Virus record (IMG/VR): IMGVR_UViG_3300044984_000353
Coordinates: 1 to 30,863 of that record
Length of the DNA: 30,863 nucleotides
Direction: 5' to 3' (one strand)
From: a virus
Numbering within the stretch: position 1 is the first letter of the stretch; every line of letters begins with the position of its first letter. Both the position numbers and the translations under genes were made by a program. Below, piece by piece: positions 1 to 6,411 of this stretch. Under the pieces are notes generated by a model, which was given only the letters and a program-made list of their open reading frames with translations, made no database searches and had not been told where the DNA came from.

Positions 1-123
1 CAACGAGATGATGCGAGAAAACGCTCACTCTACAATGCGGATTCAGGCTCCCGAGAGGAGCTCGCGCACAACATTCCGTCAACAATAAAACGTTGATACT
101 TTAAATTTTTGTAGGAGCTACAA
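1..123 (+). other. 3' end of an upstream gene plus leader of the first head gene
   Basis: Two + frames are open from the left edge, one stopping at TAA 86-88 and the other at TGA 94-96. One is probably the C-terminus of the preceding head gene (scaffold, protease or portal side), but codon use does not separate them. A weak AT-rich hairpin (78-83 with 92-97) followed by a T run at 106-110 lies between these stops and the GGAG ribosome site at about 113-116. No convincing promoter is visible. Confidence 0.35.
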
Positions 124-705
124 ATGGCAAACGTTAATAAGCCTTTTGGTTTGCGTCCCATTGGTAACCTATCTGCTACTGGAGCCCAGAAGCAGTATGG
201 CTATCAAATTGCGGATAACCAAGCCGGAGCAATTTTCCAAGGCGATTTAGTTGTCGTATACGACGGCTACATCATTAAGTATGACGCATCTACGCACACT
301 GCCCCCACAGGCGTGTTCAACGGTTGCCAGTACTATGACCCAACCCGTGCGGGCAAGCCCACATGGAAAAACTTCTACCCCGGTAGTGTCGATATCACTT
401 CAGGCATTATTGCTTGCGAAGTGTTGGATGATCCTAACCAACTGTTCTTGATCCAAGCTGCGGGTACTATTACTCAAGCCGAGATTGGTAAGAATGCTGA
501 TCCTACTGCTTCCACCACTGGTAGCACTGTGACTGGTATTTCTAACGGTACATTGGGTACACCCGCGAAGACTGCTGGATTGACTATGAAAATTGTTGGC
601 TTGAGCGATCAGCCTGACAATGAATTGGGTCAATACGCTGTGGTTGTTGTTAAACTTAATCAACACCAGTACGGTAGTACCGGCGTTGCTGCTGATGGAG
701 CTTAA
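124..705 (+). CDS. putative capsid-associated structural protein
   Basis: This 193-residue protein starts at an ATG with GGAG about 8 bases upstream and ends two bases before the major capsid gene, so the two are surely co-translated. It opens with a KPFGLRP motif that I recognise from head-region proteins of uncultured aquatic phages, usually placed just before the capsid gene. The body is rich in Gly, Thr and Val, as in beta-rich virion proteins, with no signal peptide, membrane segment or enzyme motif. By position and composition it is best read as a head decoration or minor capsid protein. The exact role is inference; the virion assignment is fairly safe. Confidence 0.7.
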   Translation: MANVNKPFGLRPIGNLSATGAQKQYGYQIADNQAGAIFQGDLVVVYDGYIIKYDASTHTAPTGVFNGCQYYDPTRAGKPTWKNFYPGSVDITSGIIACEVLDDPNQLFLIQAAGTITQAEIGKNADPTASTTGSTVTGISNGTLGTPAKTAGLTMKIVGLSDQPDNELGQYAVVVVKLNQHQYGSTGVAADGA

Positions 706-707
706 TC

Positions 708-1619
708 ATGGCAATTACCCGTTCCCAACTAGTAAAAGAACTTGAGCCCGGCCTGAACGCATTGTTCGGCTTAGAGTACAAGCGTTACGAAAACGAGCAC
801 GAGCAGATCTTCTCTATTGAGACTTCTGACCGTGCATTTGAAGAAGAGGTCATGTTGACTGGCTTCGGTTCTGCTCCAGTGAAAACTGAGGGTGCCGGCG
901 TTCAGTACGACACAGCCTTGGAATCTTTCACAGCTCGCTACACACACGAAACCGTTGCTATGGCTTTCGCGTTGACAGAAGAAGCTGTTGAAGATAACTT
1001 GTATGACCGCTTGTCTGGTCGTTACACCAAAGCTATGGCTCGTTCAATGAGCTTCACAAAGCAAGTAAAAGCTGCTTCTGTGTTGAACAACGGTTTCACT
1101 GGCGGCAACTATGCCGGCGGCGACGGCGTTGCATTGTTCTCTACAGCCCACCCAACTGCTTTGTCTTCCAACTATGCAAACACTCCCGCAGTGCCTGCAG
1201 ATTTGAACGAGACATCGTTGGAGCAAGCTTTAATTGACATCGCAGCGTTTATCGACGAGCGTGGCTTGAAGGTCGCTTTGACTGGTCGCAAGATGATTGT
1301 TCCTAAGGAACTGCAGTTCACTGCAGAGCGCCTGATGAAGAGCACTTTGCGTACTGGCACTGCTGACAATGATGTCAACGCTATCAAGTCTATGGGCATG
1401 CTCCCAGAAGGCTACTCTGTCAACCACTACCTGACAGACGTCAACGCTTGGTTCATCATCACTGATGCACCTAACGGCTTGAAAATGTTCGAGCGCTCAC
1501 CTATCAAGACAGCCTTTGAAGGCGACTTTGACACAGGTAACGTTCGTTACAAGGCTCGTGAGCGTTACAGCTTTGGCTGGTCTGACCCACGTGGCGCTTA
1601 CGGTTCGCCCGGCGCTTAA
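708..1619 (+). CDS. major capsid protein, Mu gpT-like
   Basis: This 303-residue protein is the likely shell subunit. It resembles the phage Mu gpT family of HK97-fold capsid proteins: an acidic N-terminal segment, a long helix-rich middle with SMSFTKQVKAASVLN-like sequence, then the conserved GVALFSTAHP motif at about residues 140-149, and a C-terminus rich in aromatic and Arg residues (RYKARERYSFGW). Length fits the family. The codon bias is smooth and favours common codons, as expected for a highly expressed protein. A strong intrinsic terminator follows 20 bases after the stop, and a structured RNA lies just beyond it. No scaffold or protease is visible inside the window. Confidence 0.88.
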   Translation: MAITRSQLVKELEPGLNALFGLEYKRYENEHEQIFSIETSDRAFEEEVMLTGFGSAPVKTEGAGVQYDTALESFTARYTHETVAMAFALTEEAVEDNLYDRLSGRYTKAMARSMSFTKQVKAASVLNNGFTGGNYAGGDGVALFSTAHPTALSSNYANTPAVPADLNETSLEQALIDIAAFIDERGLKVALTGRKMIVPKELQFTAERLMKSTLRTGTADNDVNAIKSMGMLPEGYSVNHYLTDVNAWFIITDAPNGLKMFERSPIKTAFEGDFDTGNVRYKARERYSFGWSDPRGAYGSPGA

Positions 1620-1639
1620 TATTTCTTCGGAAATATGTG

Positions 1640-1667
1640 AAGGGGGCCTTGTGCCCCCTTTTCTTTT
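1640..1667 (+). terminator. intrinsic terminator after the capsid gene
   Basis: An 8-bp stem AAGGGGGC (1640-1647) pairs with GCCCCCTT (1653-1660) around a five-base loop, and a T-rich tail runs to 1667. It follows the capsid stop by about 20 bases. Partial termination here would make capsid mRNA more abundant than that of the downstream tail genes. Confidence 0.85.
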
Positions 1668-1677
1668 GCGGTATATT
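1649..1677 (+). promoter_or_regulatory. possible sigma70-like promoter
   Basis: TTGTGC (1649-1654) and TATATT (1672-1677) are separated by 17 bases. The -10 matches 5 of 6 consensus bases; the -35 only 3 of 6. Its -35 half lies in the loop and descending arm of the terminator. Initiation would fall near 1684, right at the start of the folded RNA element. This is an inference from spacing; no experimental support is possible here. Confidence 0.35.
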
Positions 1678-1686
1678 GGTGTCACT

Positions 1687-1755
1687 CCGGGCTTATCCGG
1701 TGCATCAAACAGTCCCGGCTGACGACATACGGATTGATGCGCCTAACTTGTATGT
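1687..1755 (+). ncRNA. structured RNA with pseudoknot, downstream of gpT
   Basis: Three helices can be drawn. P1 pairs 1687-1693 with 1711-1718 (7 bp, one bulged T). P2 pairs 1699-1708 with 1734-1743 (10 bp with one G-T wobble). P3 pairs 1725-1730 with 1750-1755 (6 bp). P2 starts inside the P1 loop and closes outside it, giving an H-type pseudoknot, and P3 interlocks with P2 in the same way. P3 ends just before the AAGGA ribosome site of the 1767 gene. From memory, a comparative-genomics motif named Mu-gpT-DE (downstream element of Mu-gpT genes) occupies this very position. I cannot confirm that this is the same family. It could act as a 5' leader control element or a stable 3' end. Confidence 0.55.
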
Positions 1756-1766
1756 AAGGAAAAATC

Positions 1767-2291
1767 ATGGCATCTACCACGTTTAATGGACCAGTTCGTT
1801 CCCAGAATGGCTTCCAGTCCATTACCAAAAGCGCTACTACTGGCGCAATCACTGTCAACGCTACATTTGGTGCTGCCACCAGCGTTACAGACCTGACAAC
1901 CACAAATCTGGTTTTTACTGACCAAAATCACCCCACAAAAGCCGCGCTTACCGCAACGGCTACCCTTACTGCAGCACAAGTTGCAACTGGCTACATCACA
2001 GTAACTTCAGCCTCTGCTGTAACTCTCACACTGCCTACAGGCACATTGCTTGGCGCGGCTCTTGGTGCGACCCAAGGTACTGTGTTGGATTTGTACATTG
2101 ACAACACCGCAAGCACAAGCTCAGGCGCTGTGACTGTGGCTGTAGCTACAAACGGTATCTTGTCTAGCGCTGCCGCTGACACCCCCGGCAGCTTTGGTGA
2201 CTTGACAATCCCTGTTGGTGCAACTGGCCTTGCCCGTTTCACCATCATGTTCTCAAGCGCAACCGCCTACGTGTTTACCCGTACTGCTTAA
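1767..2291 (+). CDS. putative head decoration or fibre protein
   Basis: This 174-residue protein is almost entirely Ala, Thr, Ser, Val and Gly, with very few charged residues, alternating in a pattern expected for beta-strands. It has no signal peptide, membrane helix or catalytic motif. An AAGGA site lies 6 bases before the ATG. It is the first gene after the terminator and structured RNA, so its expression may be set separately from the capsid gene. Similar low-complexity beta proteins next to capsid genes serve as decoration proteins or short capsid fibres in other phages. I do not recognise a specific family, so the function is inferred from composition and position. Confidence 0.6.
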   Translation: MASTTFNGPVRSQNGFQSITKSATTGAITVNATFGAATSVTDLTTTNLVFTDQNHPTKAALTATATLTAAQVATGYITVTSASAVTLTLPTGTLLGAALGATQGTVLDLYIDNTASTSSGAVTVAVATNGILSSAAADTPGSFGDLTIPVGATGLARFTIMFSSATAYVFTRTA

Positions 2292-2299
2292 TTGATCTA

Positions 2300-2315
2300 G
2301 GGGGCCTCGGCCCCC
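2300..2315 (+). terminator. GC-rich hairpin, weak terminator
   Basis: GGGGGC (2300-2305) pairs with GCCCCC (2310-2315) around a CTCG tetraloop. Only three T follow after a G, so termination would be weak; it may act more as an mRNA-stabilising 3' hairpin for the gene ending at 2291. Confidence 0.4.
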
Positions 2316-2334
2316 GTTTACAAGGAGATTAATT

Positions 2335-2628
2335 ATGGGTTTTCAATATGACGTAAAAGCGAAGACGATGGCTACCACTGCTGCCACCGGCATTGGTCAG
2401 CCGCGCGCGCGTATCAAAGCAGTCTACTTTGTTGCGGGGACCGCGGGCTACATCTCTTTTACAGATGGTGGCTCGGGCGGTGTAGAACGACTCCGTATTG
2501 CTGCTCCGGCCAGCACGGCAGGAAACGGCTCTACTTCTGTTTTAATTCCCGGAGACGGAATTGTCTTTTTAGATGATCCCTATTTAACAATCAGTGGCCC
2601 TTCTTCGGTCACATTCTTCTACGGATAA
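2335..2628 (+). CDS. small putative structural protein
   Basis: This 97-residue protein has an AAGGAG ribosome site and sits between the decoration-like gene and the small basic genes. It looks like a compact beta domain: RARIKAVYFVAG, GYISFTDGG, VERLRIAAP and a hydrophobic SVTFFYG end. Short beta-barrel proteins of this size in phage head modules are often head-completion or decoration subunits. I do not recognise a named family, and no enzyme motif is present. Confidence 0.6.
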   Translation: MGFQYDVKAKTMATTAATGIGQPRARIKAVYFVAGTAGYISFTDGGSGGVERLRIAAPASTAGNGSTSVLIPGDGIVFLDDPYLTISGPSSVTFFYG

Positions 2629-2638
2629 GGAGTCCAAA

Positions 2639-2821
2639 ATGGGACGAGCAGCAAAAATGGCAGATGATCAGTACCAAGGCGAAGTTCAGCCCGGTGCACA
2701 AAAGCAAGACATGGCTAAAGGTGGCGCTAAGCAGACCCCTCGTAAAACAGTGGCTCCTTCTGGCTCCACTACACCGCGTGGTGTAGGTTTGGCCCGTAAC
2801 AAGTCCTGCAAACTGTATTGA
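2639..2821 (+). CDS. small basic protein with MAKGG and RGVG motifs
   Basis: The start is ATG 2639, with an AAGGAG site directly upstream; an upstream in-frame ATG inside the previous gene has no good ribosome site. The 60-residue product is basic and probably disordered. It carries a central DMAKGGAK segment and ends in RGVG-LAR followed by Lys-Leu-Tyr. The same C-terminal pattern (RGVG, AR, final Tyr) closes the 65-residue protein at 3727-3924, so the two are probably paralogues or share a functional tail. The TGA stop overlaps a TTG codon, and the next gene begins at the ATG three bases later. Function unknown; a DNA-binding or virion-associated peptide is a guess. Confidence 0.65.
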   Translation: MGRAAKMADDQYQGEVQPGAQKQDMAKGGAKQTPRKTVAPSGSTTPRGVGLARNKSCKLY

Positions 2822-2823
2822 TC

Positions 2824-3075
2824 ATGGCTAAATCTCCTGCTTGGCAGCGAAAAGAGGGCAAAAACCCTAAAGGGGGATTAAATGCTAAAGGCCGCGCTTC
2901 CGCTAAAGCGCAGGGGATGAATTTAAAACCCCCTGCGCCCAATCCTAAAACAAAAAAGGATGCGGCACGACGAGATTCTTTTTGCGCCAGAATGGGGGGC
3001 ATGGAAGGCCCAATGAAGGATGAAAAAGGACGTCCAACACGTAAAGCGTTGGCGTTAAAAGCATGGAAATGTTAA
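2824..3075 (+). CDS. small basic DUF6321-like protein
   Basis: The product is 83 residues from the ATG at 2824, strongly basic, and begins with the KSPAWQRKEGKNPKGGLNAKG signature that I associate with the phage family DUF6321. It continues with a Pro/Lys linker and the conserved SFCARM segment, and ends in an alternating Lys/Ala tail. Family members are small proteins of unknown role scattered through phage genomes. Its last 13 bases overlap the start of the endonuclease gene in another frame, which suggests translational coupling. A role in packaging or DNA condensation is conceivable but not shown. Confidence 0.75.
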   Translation: MAKSPAWQRKEGKNPKGGLNAKGRASAKAQGMNLKPPAPNPKTKKDAARRDSFCARMGGMEGPMKDEKGRPTRKALALKAWKC

Positions 3076-3479
3076 GTTGTACGCGCTGCCATGCAGAAAA
3101 ACTCGCAACCAGTGAGTTTTTTCCGTTACACAATAAAAAACGTAATGGATTAGATAGCTGGTGCCGTGAATGTCGGGCTACATATCGCAATAGCAATTGC
3201 CGTGGGAAATTTAGAGCAGTAATTTCAGATGAGAAATTACATGAAATAAAAACCACCGTCACAGAATGTGTGATTTGTGGATCAAATGATCCACTAGTTG
3301 TAGACCACGATCATTTAACAGGGCAAGTTCGTGGAATGTTATGTGGTCACTGTAATCGGGGCTTAGGTCATTTTAGGGATGATCCAGTGCTACTTGAGTT
3401 TGCGGCGCAATACTTGTATGCTTCAGCAGATCATCCGGCATGGGAAAAATACAAGAACAGTGAAAAGGTGGAGTGCTAA
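3063..3479 (+). CDS. endonuclease VII-type HNH nuclease
   Basis: This 138-residue protein has two parts. An N-terminal zinc-ribbon-like region carries C6-x2-C9 and C34-x2-C37. A C-terminal domain of the phage T4 recombination endonuclease VII type has C69-x2-C72, then VDHDH (D81-H84) and C94-x2-C97 followed by Asn98. These match the zinc ligands and catalytic Asp-His and Asn of the family, which resolves branched DNA before packaging. A second in-frame ATG lies at 3069. It overlaps the upstream gene by 13 bases and abuts the downstream ATG exactly. Bases 3121-3300 are only 38% G+C, lower than neighbouring virion genes (about 47-55% in sampled lines), which hints at separate acquisition. Confidence 0.88.
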   Translation: MEMLSCTRCHAEKLATSEFFPLHNKKRNGLDSWCRECRATYRNSNCRGKFRAVISDEKLHEIKTTVTECVICGSNDPLVVDHDHLTGQVRGMLCGHCNRGLGHFRDDPVLLEFAAQYLYASADHPAWEKYKNSEKVEC

Positions 3480-3722
3480 ATGGAAAGCATTGTTTGGAAC
3501 ATGATCCTAACGGCAGGTATAGGATTTGTGGGTTGGGTATTGCGCGACAAAGCATCTGAGATTAATCGTCTTCAGATCTTGCTCAATCGCACCCGCGAAG
3601 AAATTGCCAAAGAGTATGTTACAAAAGCCGAAGTTCACGCAGATATCAACCGTGTTTTGGACAGACTAGACCGGTTAGATGAAAAGTTAGATCGTTTGAT
3701 GGCAACAACTTTAAAAGGATAG
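3480..3722 (+). CDS. small membrane-anchored coiled-coil protein
   Basis: This 80-residue protein has an N-terminal hydrophobic helix (about residues 5-20, VWNMILTAGIGFVGWVL) followed by a long charged helix with heptad-like spacing of Leu and Ile (residues 27-75, ending LDRLDRLDEKLDRLM). The layout resembles i-spanin- or holin-accessory-like phage proteins, but no lipobox or partner gene is present, so a lysis role is only a possibility. It starts at the base after the nuclease stop and is followed four bases later by a KGG-type gene. Confidence 0.6.
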   Translation: MESIVWNMILTAGIGFVGWVLRDKASEINRLQILLNRTREEIAKEYVTKAEVHADINRVLDRLDRLDEKLDRLMATTLKG

Positions 3723-3726
3723 CAAC

Positions 3727-3924
3727 ATGAAACACAAAGATGGCGGTCTTGCAAAAAAAGGCGAAGGCATTGCTAAAAAAGGTTTTGCCAAGGGCGGTAT
3801 GGTTGCTGGCGTAAGTCAATCACAAGGGAAAACCCTCAACCAAAACGTCAAGAAGTTGGAAGGCGATAAAGTTGCCGTCCGTGGCGTTGGTGCAGCCCGT
3901 GCTCGCACTGCAATGATCTATTAA
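3727..3924 (+). CDS. small basic KGG-motif protein
   Basis: This 65-residue Lys/Gly-rich protein has repeated AKKG steps at the N-terminus and a FAKGGMVAG segment at about residues 20-28. It ends in RGVG-AAR with a terminal Tyr, the same tail pattern as the protein at 2639-2821. The FAKGG motif also appears in the ejection-type protein at 17527 and, as YAKGG, in the peptide at 28315. It is followed by the adaptor gene after two bases. It is predicted to be disordered and nucleic-acid-friendly; function unknown. Confidence 0.6.
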   Translation: MKHKDGGLAKKGEGIAKKGFAKGGMVAGVSQSQGKTLNQNVKKLEGDKVAVRGVGAARARTAMIY

Positions 3925-3926
3925 TC

Positions 3927-4604
3927 ATGGCAGTTTCTGGCGTATCCAACTTCGACCTAGAGTTCGACGACATCCTCACCGAGGCGTATGAGCGCTGCGG
4001 TATTGAGGTGCGTGATGGCTACGACATGAAGAGCGGATTGCGCTCAATCAATCTGATTTTTGCAGATTGGGCCAACCGCGGCCTTAATCTGTGGACGATT
4101 GAGCAGCGCCAGCAGGTTTTGACGCCCGGTGTATACGAGTATGACTTGCCAGCGGACACGATTGATGGCCTATCTGCCGTGATTCGTACCAATGCAGGCC
4201 AGAGTACCCAGCAGGACATCACAATTGATCGTATAGGCCGTGCAGAGTGGCTCCATGTGCCCAATAAGTTGACCCAGTCCCGTCCTGCGCAGTACTATAT
4301 CCAGCGTACAGTGCCGGCAAAGGTGTTCTTGTATCCATCCCCCGATGCGACGCAGACTTGGACGTTTGTCTACTATGCAATTCGTCGCATGGACAACGCA
4401 GGTGGTTTCAGCAACACTGCGGATATCTCTTTCCGTTTCCTCCCAGCATTGGTAGCAGGGGCTGCTTACTATATTTCGGTTAAAAAAGCACCTGATCGCG
4501 TGGCAATGCTGAAGCAAATATACGAAGAAGAGTTCATGCGCGCGGCAGCGGAAGATCGTGAGCGTTCGGGCTTCTTTGTGGTGCCTACTTACACGCAGAG
4601 GTAA
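3927..4604 (+). CDS. head-tail adaptor, gp4/gp11-like
   Basis: This 225-residue protein has the features of podovirus head-to-tail adaptors (P22 gp4 / T7 gp11 type). The N-terminus contains a helix with AYERCGIEVRDGYDMKSG, followed by SINLIFADWANRGLNLW. A YEYDLP beta segment, then alternating strands (YYIQRT, KVFLYPSP, TFVYYAIRR), lead into C-terminal helices (FLPALVAGAAYYISVKKAP). In this family the protein forms the ring that docks the tail to the portal. A second adaptor-like gene follows at 4934, as expected for short-tailed phages that stack two adaptor rings. Confidence 0.75.
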   Translation: MAVSGVSNFDLEFDDILTEAYERCGIEVRDGYDMKSGLRSINLIFADWANRGLNLWTIEQRQQVLTPGVYEYDLPADTIDGLSAVIRTNAGQSTQQDITIDRIGRAEWLHVPNKLTQSRPAQYYIQRTVPAKVFLYPSPDATQTWTFVYYAIRRMDNAGGFSNTADISFRFLPALVAGAAYYISVKKAPDRVAMLKQIYEEEFMRAAAEDRERSGFFVVPTYTQR

Positions 4605-4607
4605 GAC

Positions 4608-4937
4608 ATGGCCTACGTATCAGGCAAATTTGCTATTGCGCTGTGCGACAGGTGTGGCCAACGTTACAAACTCAACACCCTTACCAAGGAGTGGACAGGC
4701 TTTAAAACCTGTCCTGAGTGCTATGAGCCCAAGCACCCACAGTTGGAGCCAAAACGCACAATAAATGAGCCTCAGGCCTTGTATCAACCTCGCCCAGAGA
4801 GTAGACTTGGGGTTACCGTCTACGTCGGGTTCACGGCTGATACTTCCTTTGCAAGTATCGGAATGATGCCGATGCCTTATGCCAAACCACTGGTCGCTGC
4901 AGCGATTCTTGGAACAGTCACAACGAGCATCACATGA
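4608..4937 (+). CDS. zinc-ribbon tail-region protein
   Basis: This 109-residue protein carries a zinc ribbon: CDRC at about residues 13-16 and CPEC at about 35-38, separated by YKLNTLTKEWTGFKT. It is followed by the EPKHPQLEP segment and a PQALYQPRP motif. I recognise this order from small proteins placed between adaptor genes in aquatic phages. The C-terminal third is a hydrophobic Ala/Thr-rich stretch. The stop overlaps the next start as ATGA, so the two genes are coupled. A structural or assembly role at the connector is inferred from position. Confidence 0.7.
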   Translation: MAYVSGKFAIALCDRCGQRYKLNTLTKEWTGFKTCPECYEPKHPQLEPKRTINEPQALYQPRPESRLGVTVYVGFTADTSFASIGMMPMPYAKPLVAAAILGTVTTSIT

Positions 4938-5779
4938 ATTACACCCAATTAAGCGCTGCTATTCAGTCCTATACGGACAATACAGATGCTAGTTTCATAG
5001 CAGAGATTCCTACGTTTGTTAGGCAGACTGAGCAGCGTGTGTATAACGCGGTGCAGATTGCTAATCTGCGCAAAAACATGACGGGAACGCTGCAGGCGGG
5101 GAACAAATATTTAAGCTGCCCTGATGATTTCTTGTCTGCCTACTCCCTTGCCATATACGCCGCTCCTAGTACAACAGCTACGGGCACAACAGGGGCGTTT
5201 ACGATTGTGGTTGCAAGTGCCACGAGCATCGTGGCGGGGATGTATGTAACCGGTTCTGGTATTGCCACAGGGGCTGTTGTTGTCACTGTGGTTGGGACAA
5301 CTGTCACGCTTGATAAAGCAAACACAGGGAATGTGTCGGGCACAGTGTCTTTTCAAGGCGACTACACCTACTTGCTCAACCGTGATGTGAACTATGTCCG
5401 TGAGGTGTATCCAAATCCATCTTACACGGGAACGCCAAAGTACTATGCAATCTTTGGCCCGCAGTCCTTGGACGTTGATGAGTTGACATTCATTGTTGGA
5501 CCTACGCCAGACGCCAATTACGGCGCCGAACTGCATTTTTACTACTATCCTGAGTCAATTGTCACGGCGAATACATCATGGCTGGGTGATAATTTTGACA
5601 GTGTTTTGTTGTATGGCTCTTTGGTTGAGGCGTATACCTACATGAAGGGCGAGCAGGACTTGATGGCTTTGTACGATACTAAGTTTAAAGAAGCGTTGAT
5701 GCTGTTGAAGAACTTAGGGGATGGTAAGCAGCGCGGTGATGCTTATCTGGATGGTCAAGTTAAAATTCCAGTGAGATAA
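4934..5779 (+). CDS. second head-tail adaptor with inserted beta domain
   Basis: The 281-residue product resembles the adaptor family that stacks beneath the portal: N-terminal helices with IPTFVRQTEQRVYNAVQI, a LSCPDDFLSAYSLAIY strand region, then GDYTYLLNRDVNYVREVYP and a C-terminal helical part (LLYGSLVEAYTYMKGEQD). Residues about 78-141 look like a separate Gly/Val/Thr-rich beta domain of the type found in phage surface proteins (GMYVTGSGIATG, TVTLDKA). Without that block the protein would be about 220 residues, nearer the usual length. The insertion probably projects from the tail neck. It is coupled to the previous gene by ATGA. Confidence 0.72.
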   Translation: MNYTQLSAAIQSYTDNTDASFIAEIPTFVRQTEQRVYNAVQIANLRKNMTGTLQAGNKYLSCPDDFLSAYSLAIYAAPSTTATGTTGAFTIVVASATSIVAGMYVTGSGIATGAVVVTVVGTTVTLDKANTGNVSGTVSFQGDYTYLLNRDVNYVREVYPNPSYTGTPKYYAIFGPQSLDVDELTFIVGPTPDANYGAELHFYYYPESIVTANTSWLGDNFDSVLLYGSLVEAYTYMKGEQDLMALYDTKFKEALMLLKNLGDGKQRGDAYLDGQVKIPVR

Positions 5780-5782
5780 AGC

Positions 5783-6199
5783 ATGATTACAGCCGGACTC
5801 ACCAACAGTTTCAAGGAGCAATTGCTCCTTGGTGTGCATGATTTTGCAACGGACACATTCCTGATTGCTTTGTACACATCTTCGGCCATTTTGGGCCCAG
5901 ATACTACCGTGTATACGACCAGCAATGAGGTAACGGGCACGGGATACGTGGCTGGCGGGTTGGAGTTGCAGAACATCACCGTGAATCTAGGTATGGGTGT
6001 GGCGTATGTCAGCTTTGATAATCCTTCATGGGCAGGTGCTACGTTTGCAACGCGTGGAGCATTAATTTATAATTCCAGCAAAGCAAATAAGTCAGTAGGC
6101 GTGTTGAATTTTGGTATTGACCAGACGATGTTGGGGCAATCTTTTACAATGCAGTTGCCCACTAACGACCCCGAAAACGCATTGATTAGAATTTCTTAA
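5783..6199 (+). CDS. tail/virion structural protein, paralogue A
   Basis: This 138-residue beta-rich protein has an N-terminal helix (TNSFKEQLLLGVHDF), then VYTTSNEVTGTGYVAGG, a LIYNSSKANKSVGVLNFG strand pair and the C-terminal FTMQLPTNDP segment. The same four blocks in the same order occur in the protein at 6412-6888, so the two arose by duplication. There is no enzymatic motif. Such proteins sit beside fibre genes in aquatic phages and are likely tail appendage components. A weak ribosome site (GATAAAG) precedes the ATG. Confidence 0.65.
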   Translation: MITAGLTNSFKEQLLLGVHDFATDTFLIALYTSSAILGPDTTVYTTSNEVTGTGYVAGGLELQNITVNLGMGVAYVSFDNPSWAGATFATRGALIYNSSKANKSVGVLNFGIDQTMLGQSFTMQLPTNDPENALIRIS

Positions 6200-6207
6200 G
6201 GAAACAT

Positions 6208-6399
6208 ATGTTAGTAACAACGACTAAAGGCGAAATGGACGAATCTTTGCTTGAAAAGCGAGAGGGTACCGTAGATAATGACACCGAGTACACAACTTGG
6301 GTTGAGTACTGGCTGGGGGAAGAGTTGGTTCATAGATCCGCTCATGTAAGTTTAAAGCAACCTGCTACTTTTGCTGGCGCAGAAGCGGCTTCTTTTTAA
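6208..6399 (+). CDS. small acidic protein
   Basis: This 63-residue acidic protein contains LLEKREGTVDND and WVEYWLGEELVHRSAHVSL. An AAGGA ribosome site overlaps the previous stop. It lies between two paralogous structural genes. I recognise no family. The Trp-rich centre could form a small beta hairpin. A chaperone or connector role for the flanking proteins is possible but unsupported. Confidence 0.55.
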   Translation: MLVTTTKGEMDESLLEKREGTVDNDTEYTTWVEYWLGEELVHRSAHVSLKQPATFAGAEAASF

Positions 6400-6411
6400 A
6401 AAGGTAATATC

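Noticed and set aside
2594-2638. Upstream ATG for the small basic gene at 2639
   Set aside because: It lies inside the preceding gene without a ribosome site, while ATG 2639 has AAGGAG upstream.
5111-5536. 141-codon - strand frame opposite the adaptor gene
   Set aside because: Cys/His/Arg-rich antisense reading with no family resemblance, fully inside a well-supported gene.
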